Shown here: positions 46,262 to 55,696 of the stretch, one piece after another
Numbering within the stretch: position 1 is the first letter of the stretch
Layout of the letters: every line of letters begins with the position of its first letter
The notes under the pieces: model-generated
Databases searched by the model: none
The model's input: only the letters and a program-made list of their open reading frames with translations
What the model was told of the DNA's origin: nothing
NCBI GenBank assembly: GCA_004293645.1
Contig: REAB01000055.1
Location: 1 to 55,788, forward strand
DNA: 55,788 nucleotides
DNA from: Cytophagia bacterium
GTDB lineage: Bacteria; Bacteroidota; Bacteroidia; Cytophagales; Spirosomataceae
Direction: 5' to 3'
Translations under genes and position numbers: made by a program

Positions 46262-46930
46262 ATGCTCGCTGAAGAACTAATCAACCCAAATATGCCCGTT
46301 TTGAGCCTCAATGACTCGGTAGCAGAAGCCCTGGAACTGATGGAACAAGACAAGGTAAGCCAGTTGGCAATGGTTGAAAATGACGTGTATTTGGGGTTAG
46401 TCAGCGAAGACGTTTTGCTCAACTGGCCCAACGACACCCACTTATTGAGCCAATTACATTTGCCCCAAAACGCCGTCAGCGCCCATCTGTACCAGCATAT
46501 TTACGAACTCATTGAACTCACTAACCAATATCAACTCAGCACCATTCCGATTTTGGACGAAGAGGGTTTGTACGCGGGGGCTATCTTGGTAAGTGATATG
46601 ATGGCCAAGTTTGCCGCGCTTCTGGGCGTGCAAGAGCCTGGGGCGGTGGTGCTGCTCAGTATGACCAACCAAAACTACTCGCTCACCGACATCAGTCGCT
46701 TGGTAGAATCGAACAATACCAAAATTTTGAGTAGTTATTTTGCAGGAAGTGAGTACGGAATGGCCGATAAAGCCACGCTGACCCTCAAACTAAACCGAAC
46801 GGACGTGTCGGCGGTGGTGGCTACTTTTGAGCGTTTTGGCTACCAAGTAGCGGGTACTTTCGCCAACGATACCATCGAACACCCCGACCGCCAAAGGCTT
46901 GATATGCTCATGCGATATTTGGAAACGTAG
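46262..46930 (+). CDS. CBS domain-containing protein
   Basis: 222 aa. Two CBS motifs (about 1-60 and 75-135; NPNMPVLSLNDSVAEALELMEQDKVSQLAMVEN and LSTIPILDEEGLYAGAIL) should bind an adenosine nucleotide. The C-terminal part (about 140-222) has an ACT-like pattern (AVVLLSMTNQNYSLTDISRLVESNNTKILSSY). CBS-nadK adjacency is conserved in Bacteroidota, suggesting control linked to adenylate or NAD(P) levels. The regulated partner is unknown. Confidence 0.88.
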   Translation: MLAEELINPNMPVLSLNDSVAEALELMEQDKVSQLAMVENDVYLGLVSEDVLLNWPNDTHLLSQLHLPQNAVSAHLYQHIYELIELTNQYQLSTIPILDEEGLYAGAILVSDMMAKFAALLGVQEPGAVVLLSMTNQNYSLTDISRLVESNNTKILSSYFAGSEYGMADKATLTLKLNRTDVSAVVATFERFGYQVAGTFANDTIEHPDRQRLDMLMRYLET

Positions 46931-46940
46931 GGTTTTATGA

Positions 46941-47008
46941 TATTTGGTATATGTTATTTGATATATGTTATTTGATATATGGTATTTGATATATGGTATT
47001 TGATATTT
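46941..47008. repeat. 14-bp tandem repeat upstream of nadK
   Basis: Four full units of TATTTGATATATGT with small changes plus a partial fifth, directly before the nadK ATG at 47014. Copy number change would alter the spacing of the translation start region. Confidence 0.9.
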
Positions 47009-47013
47009 GATGA

Positions 47014-47889
47014 ATGAAGATAGCTATTCATGGCCGAAATTTTGCCAAAGAAGCCCGACCTTTTGTGCAAGCGATGTTTGATACGTTGGCAAAAAAAGGC
47101 GCAGAAGTGCAATTGTCCGCCGATTTTTACCAGTTTTTGACGGAATTTGGCCTCAAAACCCACACCGACCGTACTTATCTTACTACTGCTGATTTGATAG
47201 AGGCCGATTTTATATTTAGCATCGGCGGCGACGGCACGCTGTTGGAGTCGGTAATGCAAGCCAAGCAGCAACAAATTCCGATTTTGGGAATTAACACGGG
47301 GCGTTTGGGCTTTTTGGCTACGGTTTCGCCAGGTATGATTCAAGCGGCGTTGCAAGAAATTTTTGACGGCTTGGTTCAAATCGAAGAGCGTTCGCTGGTG
47401 CATTTGGCTTCCGACATAGACCTGTTTGCTGGCTACAATTTTGCCCTCAACGATTTTGTGATTGCCAAAACCGACACCTCTTCTATGATTACCGTTCACG
47501 CTTATTTGGACGGTGAATATTTGAACTCTTACTGGGCCGACGGCCTCATTGTTTCCACGCCTACTGGTTCAACGGGTTATTCGCTAAGTTGCGGCGGGCC
47601 AGTGGTTTTGCCAGGCAATTCGGTGTTTGTGGTGTCGCCCATTAGTCCGCATAACCTCAGCGTGCGGCCCATCATCATTCCCGATTCGAGCGAATTGAGC
47701 TTTCGAGTAGAGAGCCGTAGTAACAATTTTTTGGTGTCGTTAGATTCTCGCTTTCGCATTGTGGAGGGTTCTACCAAACTGGTGGTGAGGAAAGAAAAGT
47801 TTGTGGCCAAGCTCGTTAAAATGAAACAAGATAGCTTCTTAAATACGCTTCGAAGTAAACTACACTGGGGCTTAGATGCCCGAAATTAA
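47014..47889 (+). CDS. nadK: NAD kinase
   Basis: 291 aa. Phosphorylates NAD to NADP. The catalytic GGDGTLL is at residues about 71-77, the NDFVIAK block near 146-152, and STPTGSTGYSLSCGGPVV near 180-197 binds NAD. Start MKIAIHGRNFAKEARPF is typical of the Bacteroidota form. It probably shares a transcript with the CBS gene, 83 bp upstream. Confidence 0.95.
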   Translation: MKIAIHGRNFAKEARPFVQAMFDTLAKKGAEVQLSADFYQFLTEFGLKTHTDRTYLTTADLIEADFIFSIGGDGTLLESVMQAKQQQIPILGINTGRLGFLATVSPGMIQAALQEIFDGLVQIEERSLVHLASDIDLFAGYNFALNDFVIAKTDTSSMITVHAYLDGEYLNSYWADGLIVSTPTGSTGYSLSCGGPVVLPGNSVFVVSPISPHNLSVRPIIIPDSSELSFRVESRSNNFLVSLDSRFRIVEGSTKLVVRKEKFVAKLVKMKQDSFLNTLRSKLHWGLDARN

Positions 47890-47997
47890 GCCCTCTGGCG
47901 CGATTTTTGTGTTAATTTCACGTAATTATTCAATAAAAACGGCCAACTTTGCGTTGTATCAACGTAACAAACGATACCCAATAAAATAGGTAATTGC

Positions 47998-48978
47998 ATG
48001 AAAATCAGAATCCTGATAGGAATATTGTTGGTCACATTGGCCAGTAGCCAATTGACAAATGCGCAAAAGAGGCGCACGCTCTTTGAACCTTATTCAACGG
48101 TAGGTTTTGGAATTGGCACGTCCAGCTACATGGGTGAGTTAGCCCCCTACAGCACGCCCATTAGAACGGTTTTTAATATGATGCGCTGGAGTGTAAATGC
48201 CAACTATACCCGCCAATTTACGCCCCGCTTTGGTGCGCGGGTGGGCTTCACGTGGGCGCGCATTGCGGGCGACGATGAACTGATGAATCGGGGTAGCTCG
48301 CCTTACTACCCGAATGGCTACCTGCGCAATTTGCATTTTAGAAATGACCTCAAAGAATTTAGTTTAGTAGGAATTTACAACCTAAAACCCGACGGACGTG
48401 GCCTTAACCGCCGTGCCGATTTTATGCCTTATATTTTTGGTGGCATTGCCGTGGTTGCTCATAACCCAAAAGCAAAGACCCCCGAATTTTACGAAAACCG
48501 GAAGTGGGTAGCTTTGCAACCTCTGGGCACCGAAGGCCAAGGACAACCTGGTTATGCTTCGCCGTATTCGCTGGTTACGATGGCCGTGCCAGTGGGCTTT
48601 GGGTTGCGCCTCAAAATAAACGATCGCTGGAATATTGGCGCAGAACTTGGCTTTAGATTTACACTCTCTGATTATTTGGACGATGTGAGTACCAATTACG
48701 CCGACCCCGCCATTTTGTCAGGTCAATTTGCTAAAGATTTATCCAACCGCTCGTTGGAGCGTATCGCTGCCCGTAAACTTAGGGATCGCACCGCACAAAC
48801 CCGTAACATTTTAGGTCTTGACCCATCTGTCGACCCATTTGGTGCCAATCAGCCGCTTTTGGGACATGAAGCGGGCGATATACGTGGCAATCCCGAACTT
48901 AAAGATTCTTACTTGCTCGGCATTATAAGCGTGAGCTATGTGCTGCCTGGCAAAATAAAATGTCCGCCGTTGCGCTAA
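47998..48978 (+). CDS. DUF6089-type outer-membrane beta-barrel protein (first copy)
   Basis: 326 aa. Signal peptide to about residue 23 (LTNAQ). The mature protein has alternating strand patterns (TVGFGIGTSSYMGELAPY, ARVGFTWARIAGDDELM, YIFGGIAVVAHNPKA) and the short C-terminal end IKCPPLR that also marks the next gene. An insert at about 230-295 (LSNRSLERIAARKLRDRTAQ) could be an extracellular loop. DUF6089 proteins follow nadK in many Bacteroidota, usually next to uppS and bamA, which are missing here. Function unknown. Confidence 0.85.
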   Translation: MKIRILIGILLVTLASSQLTNAQKRRTLFEPYSTVGFGIGTSSYMGELAPYSTPIRTVFNMMRWSVNANYTRQFTPRFGARVGFTWARIAGDDELMNRGSSPYYPNGYLRNLHFRNDLKEFSLVGIYNLKPDGRGLNRRADFMPYIFGGIAVVAHNPKAKTPEFYENRKWVALQPLGTEGQGQPGYASPYSLVTMAVPVGFGLRLKINDRWNIGAELGFRFTLSDYLDDVSTNYADPAILSGQFAKDLSNRSLERIAARKLRDRTAQTRNILGLDPSVDPFGANQPLLGHEAGDIRGNPELKDSYLLGIISVSYVLPGKIKCPPLR

Positions 48979-49048
48979 TCTATTATTAAACAGCTGTCTG
49001 TTACTTCAAATTTCAAAATATGGCATGATTTTATCTGTTATGTTTTGA

Positions 49049-49765
49049 ATGATTTTACTTTTTATAAAACGTATCGTGTTGATTTTGAACAAAATACCAA
49101 AATGGAGTTTTGTAATTGTGCTGTCTTGTACGGCAGCTTTTGGGCAACGCATCAACATCGGCGGTGGCTTAGGCGGGTTTAATTACAAAGGCGACATTGC
49201 CCCGCAGTTGCAGTTGCGCAACTATCGGCCAGGAGGACACGCTTTGTTTCGTTACAACGTCAGTCCAGCGGTGTCGTTCAGGACTGGGCTTGCGCTGGGT
49301 AGCACCACCGCCAGCGACAAAAACTCCTCAAACCCGTTTCAACAAGAGCGCAATTTGTCTTTTAAAACCAACGTTACTGAGTTTAATTTGCTTGCTGAGT
49401 ACAATTTTTTGAATTACCTCAACAAGCCCCGTGCCATCAACTGGACACCTTATTTGTTTGCGGGAGGGGCTGTTTATCATTTTCAACCCAAAGTAAAAAC
49501 GGGCGCGTACAATCTTAATCAAATTGCTATTCCGTTTGGAGCAGGTTTGAAATGGGAATTTAAACGTCCGTGGAGCATTGAGTTTGAGTTTGGCACGCGC
49601 AAGTTGTTTACCGACAATTTCGACGATTTGGGCGATGATACGTCATTGAGACAAAAATTTCAACTCGGCGATCCTACGACCAAAGATATGTATTACTACA
49701 CGTCGTTTACGTTGAGTTATACTTTTTACAAAATTATTTGCCCGCCCAATTTTTCGGTCAATTGA
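49049..49765 (+). CDS. DUF6089-type outer-membrane beta-barrel protein (second copy)
   Basis: 238 aa. N-terminal hydrophobic signal to about residue 32 (CTAAFGQ); a start at the internal Met is not excluded. Pattern and ending (YYYTSFTLSYTFYKIICPPNF) parallel the first copy, but it is shorter because it lacks the long charged loop. The two are tandem paralogues that have diverged. Ends 6 bp before the epimerase gene, so likely co-transcribed. Confidence 0.85.
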   Translation: MILLFIKRIVLILNKIPKWSFVIVLSCTAAFGQRINIGGGLGGFNYKGDIAPQLQLRNYRPGGHALFRYNVSPAVSFRTGLALGSTTASDKNSSNPFQQERNLSFKTNVTEFNLLAEYNFLNYLNKPRAINWTPYLFAGGAVYHFQPKVKTGAYNLNQIAIPFGAGLKWEFKRPWSIEFEFGTRKLFTDNFDDLGDDTSLRQKFQLGDPTTKDMYYYTSFTLSYTFYKIICPPNFSVN

Positions 49766-49771
49766 GTCGCT

Positions 49772-50782
49772 ATGCAGCTTTTTTTTCACCGTTTCGATTT
49801 AGCATTGCGGCATACTTTTACCATTGCCCACGACTCGCGCCGCGTGCAGCCATCGCTCATTGTGGAGCTACGAGATGGCCCGTACCGAGGTTTTGGCGAA
49901 GCCACTTCTAACAAATACTACGGCATTACCATTGAGCTAATGATAGAAGCCCTTGAAGCTGTCCGACCGCTCATTGAGGCAAATCCGCTCACCGATGTGG
50001 CCGATTTTTGGCAACAAATGGCCCCGCATTTTCAACACAATCCGTTTGCCCACTGCGCCCTCGACGAAGCCGCCAATGACCTTTGGGCCAAGAAGCGCGG
50101 CCAAAAACTATATGAAGCTTGGGGGCTATCAACGGCGCAAAATCCGCTTACCAACTACACCATTGGCATTGATACCGTAGAAAAAATGGTGGCCAAAATG
50201 CAAGAATTACCTTGGCCTATCTACAAAATAAAACTGGGAACCTCCGACGACTTGCGCATTGTGCGCGAACTCCGCCAACACTCCAACGCCATTTTTAGGG
50301 TAGATGCCAATTGTGCTTGGACTGCCCAACAAACCATTGAATATGCGCCCGAACTCAAAAAATTGGGAGTAGAATTTATTGAGCAACCACTCCCCGCCGA
50401 TGACTGGAACGGTATGCGGCGCATTTTTTTGGAAAGTGCGTTACCCGTCATAGCCGACGAAAGCTGCATTGTTGAAGCCGACGTAAAACGATGTTTTGGG
50501 TATTTTCAGGGCATAAATGTGAAGCTCACCAAGTGCGGCGGCCTAACGCCCGCTCGACGTATGCTCGCCGAAGCAAAAACGCTGGGAATGAAGACCATGG
50601 TGGGCTGCATGAATGAAAGTAGCGTGGGTATTTCGGCCATTGCGCACTTGTTGCCGCTCCTCAATTACGTGGACATGGACGGCACGTTGCTCATCGCCAA
50701 CGACCCTGCCACAGGCGTAACCTTCGATTTTGGCAAGGTGATTTATGACCAAGAAAATGGGACGGGGGCTAACCTGATTTAA
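49772..50782 (+). CDS. Dipeptide epimerase (L-Ala-D/L-Glu epimerase type), enolase superfamily
   Basis: 336 aa. Catalytic Lys motif KIKLG near 150-154, metal ligands in DANCAW (about 177), EQP (about 205) and DES (about 230), and the second base in KLTKCGG near 252. The GCMNESSVG loop near 278 fits the epimerase group. It recycles murein dipeptides or handles related substrates. The end is 3 bp from the converging transporter gene. Confidence 0.92.
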   Translation: MQLFFHRFDLALRHTFTIAHDSRRVQPSLIVELRDGPYRGFGEATSNKYYGITIELMIEALEAVRPLIEANPLTDVADFWQQMAPHFQHNPFAHCALDEAANDLWAKKRGQKLYEAWGLSTAQNPLTNYTIGIDTVEKMVAKMQELPWPIYKIKLGTSDDLRIVRELRQHSNAIFRVDANCAWTAQQTIEYAPELKKLGVEFIEQPLPADDWNGMRRIFLESALPVIADESCIVEADVKRCFGYFQGINVKLTKCGGLTPARRMLAEAKTLGMKTMVGCMNESSVGISAIAHLLPLLNYVDMDGTLLIANDPATGVTFDFGKVIYDQENGTGANLI

Positions 50783-50785
50783 GTT

Positions 50786-52582
50786 TTAGGCAAAAAAGTA
50801 CATAATCCAGACCATGGCCGTGGTGAGTATGCCCGCGTAAAAAATATCGGATTGATAAAAAGGAAACTCGGTTTCGTGTTTGTGAATGAGTCTTCCGAAA
50901 AGTAGCAGCGTAAACAACGCAGCGGCATAGGCAGCCGTTTGAGGCGAGAGTATTTGCAATAAACAAAGCCCAATGAGCAGCGCGTGTACCACCACAAAAG
51001 GCCAGAGCGTTTGGCCAATGCCCGAAAACGAAACGGTGAGGTCGTCGGTATCGTTTTGGGGGCGACCGCCTTGCGCATTGAAATAGCGACTCAAACCATA
51101 AATAACACCCGACCCCAGCACAAAAATCATAAACACGCGGTAGAGAAAATTGAGCTTCTCGCCAAAAATGCCGCGAATCCAGTCCACGTTTACCAGTATT
51201 TCGGCATAGAGCCAGTCGCAAGCCAACCCAATAAAAGGTGCTGCTATGAGGGCAATTACTGCTGCTTTGGCGTTGGTTTTTTTCCACAATACGCCCCAAA
51301 AAAACGCCACTACCAAGCCAGGTTTGATGTAAGAGGTTTGGTTGGCCAATACCAAAAAGAAATTATCGGTGGAGGTGGGGTCGTAGGTGGAGTTGGCCAA
51401 AAAGATGGCAATGGCGCACATCAACACCACAAACATTTGCCCAAAACGCACCGTCATTTTGTCGGAAGCGTGCGGGTTGATGTATTTTTTATAAACGTCA
51501 AAAGCCATCATGGTCGAAACGGAGTTCATCATCGAATAAATGGCCGAAAAAATGGCGCAGAGCAAGCCTGCCAAAATCAACCCCACGAAGCCGTAGCCCA
51601 CGGGCACCACAGTTTTGAGCAACGTCAAAAAAGTATCGTCGGGTTTTACTACGCCCTCGCCAAGCCGCGCCTTGAACAAGTAAAAAGCCGCCGAACCCGC
51701 CGCAATCGAAAAAAATGGAATCACCAATTTCAGAAACCCTGCCGCAATGCTGCCGAGCTTGGCATCGCGGTCGGTTTGGGCGGCCAGCACGCGCTGCACT
51801 TGGTACTGGTTGGTGGTCCAATAAAACATGTTCAAGATGGTAAGTCCCGTAAAAATACCGAGCCACGGCAGCTTGGGGTGGTCGGTGGGCAAGTAGAGGT
51901 GCATTTTGTTGGCTTGGGCGTGGTCGAGTTTCAACAATCCCGAAATACCGCCAATCTCAGGCTGCATATAAGTAAGGGTGCCAATGAGCAGCACCGAGAT
52001 TATCATAATGACAGTCAGGATGTTGTCGGCTACTACCACCGACTCCATACCGCCAAAAACCGTAAACAACACCGTAACGCTGGCAATCAGAAAGATGCCT
52101 TGTAAGTAAGTCAACTCAAACGAGCTGCCGTCGAACAACAACCCTAAGGTACGGCTACCAATGTAAAAACCACCCACCAACTGAATCATGATGAACGTAA
52201 TCATCAGTATGGTATAAACCAAGCGGGCATTGGCGTTGTAGCGTTTCTCGAGAAACTGCGACAGCGTAAAAAAATTGCGTTTGCGGTAAATGGGAATAAA
52301 AACGTAGGCCACCACCAAAATAGCGGGTATGGCCCAGACTTCGTAGTGGCTTTGGGCAAAACCGATGGAGTAGCCCACACCCATCATGCCGATGATTTGC
52401 TGGGCGTGGATATTGGTCCCAAAAATAGAGCCTGCCACGCTCCACCACCGCAACGACCTGCTGGCCATAAAGTATTCTTCGGCATCTTTTTTCTTGAAAC
52501 TCGACCACATACTGGCCGCCACAATAAAAATGAGCAACAAGACCACTACGGCCATATCAACGGTAGAAAGAGAATGGAGCAT
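50786..52582 (-). CDS. Sodium:solute symporter family protein
   Basis: 598 aa with about 14-15 membrane helices of the LeuT-fold SSF family. The start MLHSLSTVDMAVVVLLLIFIV, the RSLRWWSVAGSIFGTNIHAQQIIG block (about 42-65, first broken helix and sodium site) and FTVFGGMESVVVADNI near 172-187 are typical of sugar/sialic-acid-type members. The C-terminal helices are longer than the minimal family. Substrate unknown; convergent placement with the epimerase does not imply shared function. Confidence 0.92.
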   Translation of the reverse strand: MLHSLSTVDMAVVVLLLIFIVAASMWSSFKKKDAEEYFMASRSLRWWSVAGSIFGTNIHAQQIIGMMGVGYSIGFAQSHYEVWAIPAILVVAYVFIPIYRKRNFFTLSQFLEKRYNANARLVYTILMITFIMIQLVGGFYIGSRTLGLLFDGSSFELTYLQGIFLIASVTVLFTVFGGMESVVVADNILTVIMIISVLLIGTLTYMQPEIGGISGLLKLDHAQANKMHLYLPTDHPKLPWLGIFTGLTILNMFYWTTNQYQVQRVLAAQTDRDAKLGSIAAGFLKLVIPFFSIAAGSAAFYLFKARLGEGVVKPDDTFLTLLKTVVPVGYGFVGLILAGLLCAIFSAIYSMMNSVSTMMAFDVYKKYINPHASDKMTVRFGQMFVVLMCAIAIFLANSTYDPTSTDNFFLVLANQTSYIKPGLVVAFFWGVLWKKTNAKAAVIALIAAPFIGLACDWLYAEILVNVDWIRGIFGEKLNFLYRVFMIFVLGSGVIYGLSRYFNAQGGRPQNDTDDLTVSFSGIGQTLWPFVVVHALLIGLCLLQILSPQTAAYAAALFTLLLFGRLIHKHETEFPFYQSDIFYAGILTTAMVWIMYFFA

Positions 52583-52633
52583 AAGGGTTTAGGGTTGGTA
52601 CTTCAAATAATCGTCTTCAATCTTAAATTAACC

Positions 52634-52706
52634 TTTTGTCATGCTGAGGAACGAAGCATCTAAGACCCATCGGCTTTTAGATGCTTCGTTCCTCAGCATG
52701 ACAAAA
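52634..52706. repeat. 30-bp inverted repeat, REP-like bidirectional terminator
   Basis: Arms 52634-52663 and 52677-52706 are perfectly complementary over 30 nt around a 13-nt loop. The core GTCATGCTGAGGAACGAAGC is familiar to me as a widespread Bacteroidota spacer element. It separates the symporter gene from the small gene at 52729; outer T/A runs allow termination on either strand. Confidence 0.9.
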
Positions 52707-52728
52707 AAATTCTTCCTTTTCAAATGCT

Positions 52729-52965
52729 TCAAGAGGGGTTATGGTCAAACTCATTTAGAAATTGATCTAATGTTTTTAATTGAATTTCTCCTCTCATAGC
52801 TTGATTAACCTGCTCGGCGCGGCCTTCGAGTGAGTCCAAAAACGCTTGCTTTCGTTGTTTTTTGGCATTTCGCTCGCGCACTTCATTTTTTATTTTCATG
52901 CGGTTCAAAACCGACTGCACAAAGTGCAACTCTTCTTCGTTTCTGGGTTTTACGATCAGTTCCAT
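52729..52965 (-). CDS. Small antitoxin-like protein of unknown function
   Basis: 78 aa from MELIVKPRNEEELHFVQSVL; starts at 52983 or 52986 would add six or seven residues. The first 30 residues form a strand-helix unit and the rest is a charged helix (RERNAKKQRKQAFLDSLEG), a build seen in orphan antitoxin-type proteins of Bacteroidota. No RelE-like toxin gene follows: downstream is the 52634 hairpin. It sits 42 bp after the GntP permease. Function not assigned. Confidence 0.65.
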   Translation of the reverse strand: MELIVKPRNEEELHFVQSVLNRMKIKNEVRERNAKKQRKQAFLDSLEGRAEQVNQAMRGEIQLKTLDQFLNEFDHNPS

Positions 52966-53006
52966 AATGCTTCGATTTTTCATCAAAAGTAAAGATTATT
53001 TTGCTT

Positions 53007-54329
53007 TCACAACACAAACCATTTCACAGCGTAGAGTGTCAGCAGCGTGGTAATACCCATAAAAAATGAGGCGGGTGTAAAGGTGCGCAATGTAACCGAC
53101 ACATCTAACCCACCGAAGCGTGCAATGACCCAAAAATAAGCATCGTTGGCGTGCGACACCACCATAGACCCCGCTCCAATGGACGACAAAGCCAGCAACC
53201 GACCCCACTCCGAATCTAACCCGAGCGCGGGCAACAAAGGCGCGCAAATCGAGGCCGCCGAAATAGCCGCCACTGTAGAAGAGCCCTGCGCAGTTTTCAA
53301 TATAGCCGCCAGCACAAACGGCACCAACAAGCCCAACGCTTGGCCTTGCAACAGTGCGCCATAAACCTTACCCAAATCCAGCAGTTTGATGATTTCGCCA
53401 AAAGCCCCGCCTGCCGCAATAACCGCCAAAATAGGCCCTGATTTTTCGATAGATTCCTCAAAAATCTGATTGATAGCAGCCTTCTGAACGCGTTTAAAAA
53501 GCGGAATGGCCAACCCGATACCTACCAACAACGCCGCCGCAGGTTCGCCCAAAAATTTGATAATTTTGAGAAAGCCATCGGCCACAGGATACAACGAAGC
53601 CACCGATTTGAGCGCAATCAGCGCAATGGGAACGATGATAGGCAAAAACGACCGAAAAGGAGAAGGTAGGTTTGTGCTCTGCTTTTCAAATTTTTCAATG
53701 GCTTGATTATCAAACGTAAGTGTTGTTTTTTTGCTGCTAAAAATGGACCAAAAATAGGCAACTACCGTGGCAGGAATGGCCAAAAATACGCCCAATAACA
53801 TGGCTTTGCCCAACTCTACGTTGAGCGTACTGGCCGCCGCCGTAATGCCTGGGTGCGGTGGCACCAAGCAATGCACTCCGAAAAGCGAGGTAGCCAAGCA
53901 GCTCACCAACGTTAGTCGTTCTTTGGGTAATTTCTGGCCCAATGAAAGTGTCAGACCAATCAAAACGATAAAACCTGAATCGCAAAAAATGGGTAGCCCA
54001 ATCACAAACCCAATTATTGTGATGGCCAACGGGGCGTAGCGTTCGCCCGTTTTGGCCAATATATAATTGGCTAAACTGAGTGTGGCCTTCGATTTGTCGA
54101 GTAAAATACCCAACGTTGCGCCCAAAATTATGAGTAATCCTACTTTACCCATTGTTTCGCCAAAACCCGTTTTGAGGGCTTTTATCACCGTTTCGCCGTT
54201 CATTCCTGCTGCCAAACCTGCCAAAATAGCCACCAAAATCAGCACAAAAAAAGTGCTGATTTTATATTTTGAACTCAGCAAAATAATCAACAAAACGCTC
54301 ACAATGAGCAAAGTAGAAACGTACAGCAT
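53007..54329 (-). CDS. GntP family permease
   Basis: 440 aa, about 12 membrane helices. MLYVSTLLIVSVLLIILLSSKYKISTFFVLI and the motif LPIFCDSGFIVLIGLTLSL near 113-131 are the signature of gluconate/H+ symporters, with VPPHPGITAAA near 155 in the second conserved loop. It starts 1 bp after the SDR stop, so the two are coupled; together they suggest uptake and oxidation or reduction of a sugar acid, which is inference. Confidence 0.92.
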   Translation of the reverse strand: MLYVSTLLIVSVLLIILLSSKYKISTFFVLILVAILAGLAAGMNGETVIKALKTGFGETMGKVGLLIILGATLGILLDKSKATLSLANYILAKTGERYAPLAITIIGFVIGLPIFCDSGFIVLIGLTLSLGQKLPKERLTLVSCLATSLFGVHCLVPPHPGITAAASTLNVELGKAMLLGVFLAIPATVVAYFWSIFSSKKTTLTFDNQAIEKFEKQSTNLPSPFRSFLPIIVPIALIALKSVASLYPVADGFLKIIKFLGEPAAALLVGIGLAIPLFKRVQKAAINQIFEESIEKSGPILAVIAAGGAFGEIIKLLDLGKVYGALLQGQALGLLVPFVLAAILKTAQGSSTVAAISAASICAPLLPALGLDSEWGRLLALSSIGAGSMVVSHANDAYFWVIARFGGLDVSVTLRTFTPASFFMGITTLLTLYAVKWFVL

Positions 54330-54330
54330 G

Positions 54331-55035
54331 TCAATAATCTTGACTCAATGGATGAATCATCAGTTCGTCAATAACCACGTGAGCAGGTTGATTCATGATG
54401 TACATAATGCTGTCGGTCATGTCTTCTGGTTTTAGCCAATCTGTGTGCGAGTCGTGGCCTTGCGGGTCGGTATGAAACATGGTATCTACCAGTCCCGAAT
54501 ACACCACCGATACTTTAATGCCGTCTTTGCGGACCTCTTTGCGCAAAGCTGCCGAGAAGGCATCTTGGGCAAATTTAGAAGAGCAATACAACGCGCCACC
54601 ATCAAAAACGCGCTTGGCTACGTCAGACGCAATATTGATGATATGACCACGGCCTGCGGCTTTCATGGTGGGCAGTACGGCCTTGCTAAACAAAAACGTA
54701 CCCTTCACGTTGGTATCATACAACTCCGACCACACCTCAGCGGTGTAGCTTTCGGTGGGTCCAAAAATACCATAACCTGCATTGTTTATCATAAAATCAA
54801 TGCTGCCAAAAGTGGCAACCAACTGCGATACGGCTTCGTTTGCCAGTGCTTCGTCTGACACGTTTCCCACAAAAATTAGGCATTTTCCGCCTGCCGCTTC
54901 TACTTCGGTTTTTACATCATTAAGTTCTTTTTCGCTGCGGGCTACGAGACCCAAGTTATGGCCAGCTTTGGCCAATGCTACTGCCAATACTTTGCCGATG
55001 CCCTTCGAGGCACCCGTCAATAAGGTTGTTTTCAT
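54331..55035 (-). CDS. Short-chain dehydrogenase/reductase (SDR)
   Basis: 234 aa classical SDR. NAD(P) motif TGASKGIG at residues 6-13, NNAGYG near 84-89, catalytic Ser in NIASD near 137 and YCSSK (Tyr and Lys) near 147-151. Start MKTTLLTGASKGIG is preferred; the frame extends upstream to 55185 only through REP sequence. Preference for NADP and the substrate are not known. First gene of the SDR-gntP unit. Confidence 0.93.
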   Translation of the reverse strand: MKTTLLTGASKGIGKVLAVALAKAGHNLGLVARSEKELNDVKTEVEAAGGKCLIFVGNVSDEALANEAVSQLVATFGSIDFMINNAGYGIFGPTESYTAEVWSELYDTNVKGTFLFSKAVLPTMKAAGRGHIINIASDVAKRVFDGGALYCSSKFAQDAFSAALRKEVRKDGIKVSVVYSGLVDTMFHTDPQGHDSHTDWLKPEDMTDSIMYIMNQPAHVVIDELMIHPLSQDY

Positions 55036-55099
55036 TCGTTTTTGTTTTGTGTTTAGCGTTATTTTTATTTGTCCCATTTTACCGATGAAGCCATATGAG

Positions 55100-55270
55100 A
55101 TTACAAGGCCTCCAGCTGCGTTTAGTGTTTTAAAATCGGCTGGAAGCCTTGTAATAGATGGCACGAGGCCAGAGCCTCGCGCCATCTATTACAAGGCCAG
55201 CGCCTCGCGTCATTGAGCGATAGCGCGAGGCTCTGGCCTCGTGCTTTTTATTACAAGGCTTCCAGCCGCA
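55100..55270. repeat. REP cluster: alternating palindromic units
   Basis: Two unit types alternate. Type one is ATTACAAGGCTTCCAGCC with variants (55100 forward, 55137-55155 reverse, 55188 forward, 55250-55268 forward). Type two is CGAGGC-CAGA-GCCTCG (near 55163-55178) and its inverse near 55226-55241. As a whole the segments 55136-55182 and about 55223-55269 form a large inverted repeat. The cluster abuts the 3' end of the RAYT remnant. Confidence 0.85.
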
Positions 55271-55291
55271 TTAATAGCCGTACTCTATAAA

Positions 55292-55696
55292 TTATCTGCT
55301 GGTTTTCAACTCTGTAAATGGATTGGCACTACTATAAATATAGTGCTGGGGTTCATCTACAATGCCTGCTTTTACGGGGTTGTTCCAAATGTATTCGGTT
55401 TTCTCGTCAATCCATTTATTTGATTCCAAACTAATGGGATGGTTGTTTTGCTGCCAAAACTGGAATTCAGCATTGTGGCTATGTCGGTTGGCAAAAAAGC
55501 GAAACATATATAAAAGCCATTCTTTACGACTTTCTTGCGGGTGTTCTTGTATTTCTTTGATAATTTGTTTGGCTGAATAGCTCTTAAAATCACGCATAAT
55601 ATTACCGACTGTTCCATTTTTTGCTTCACAAATTAGGTGCAGATGACTTGGCATAATACAAAATTCGTAAACAATAAGTCCTTTGTTATCAATTAG
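55292..55696 (-). pseudogene. REP-associated tyrosine transposase (RAYT), 5' end lost
   Basis: The minus-strand frame reads IDNKGLIVYEFCIMPSHLHL and on to HYIYSSANPFTELKTSR. MPSHLHLI is the HUH motif (His-x-His) of Y1 transposases, and the end (TEYIWNNPVKAGIVDEPQHY) is typical of TnpA-REP proteins. An ATG lies at 55654 in the middle of the conserved region, but the family motif continues upstream to about 55695, where resemblance stops. About 45 N-terminal residues are therefore missing, at the edge of an insertion sequence. RAYTs move or maintain REP elements, which flank it here. Confidence 0.85.

Noticed and set aside
55036..55185. 50-residue extension of the SDR
   Set aside because: It is translated from REP units and precedes the standard SDR start.
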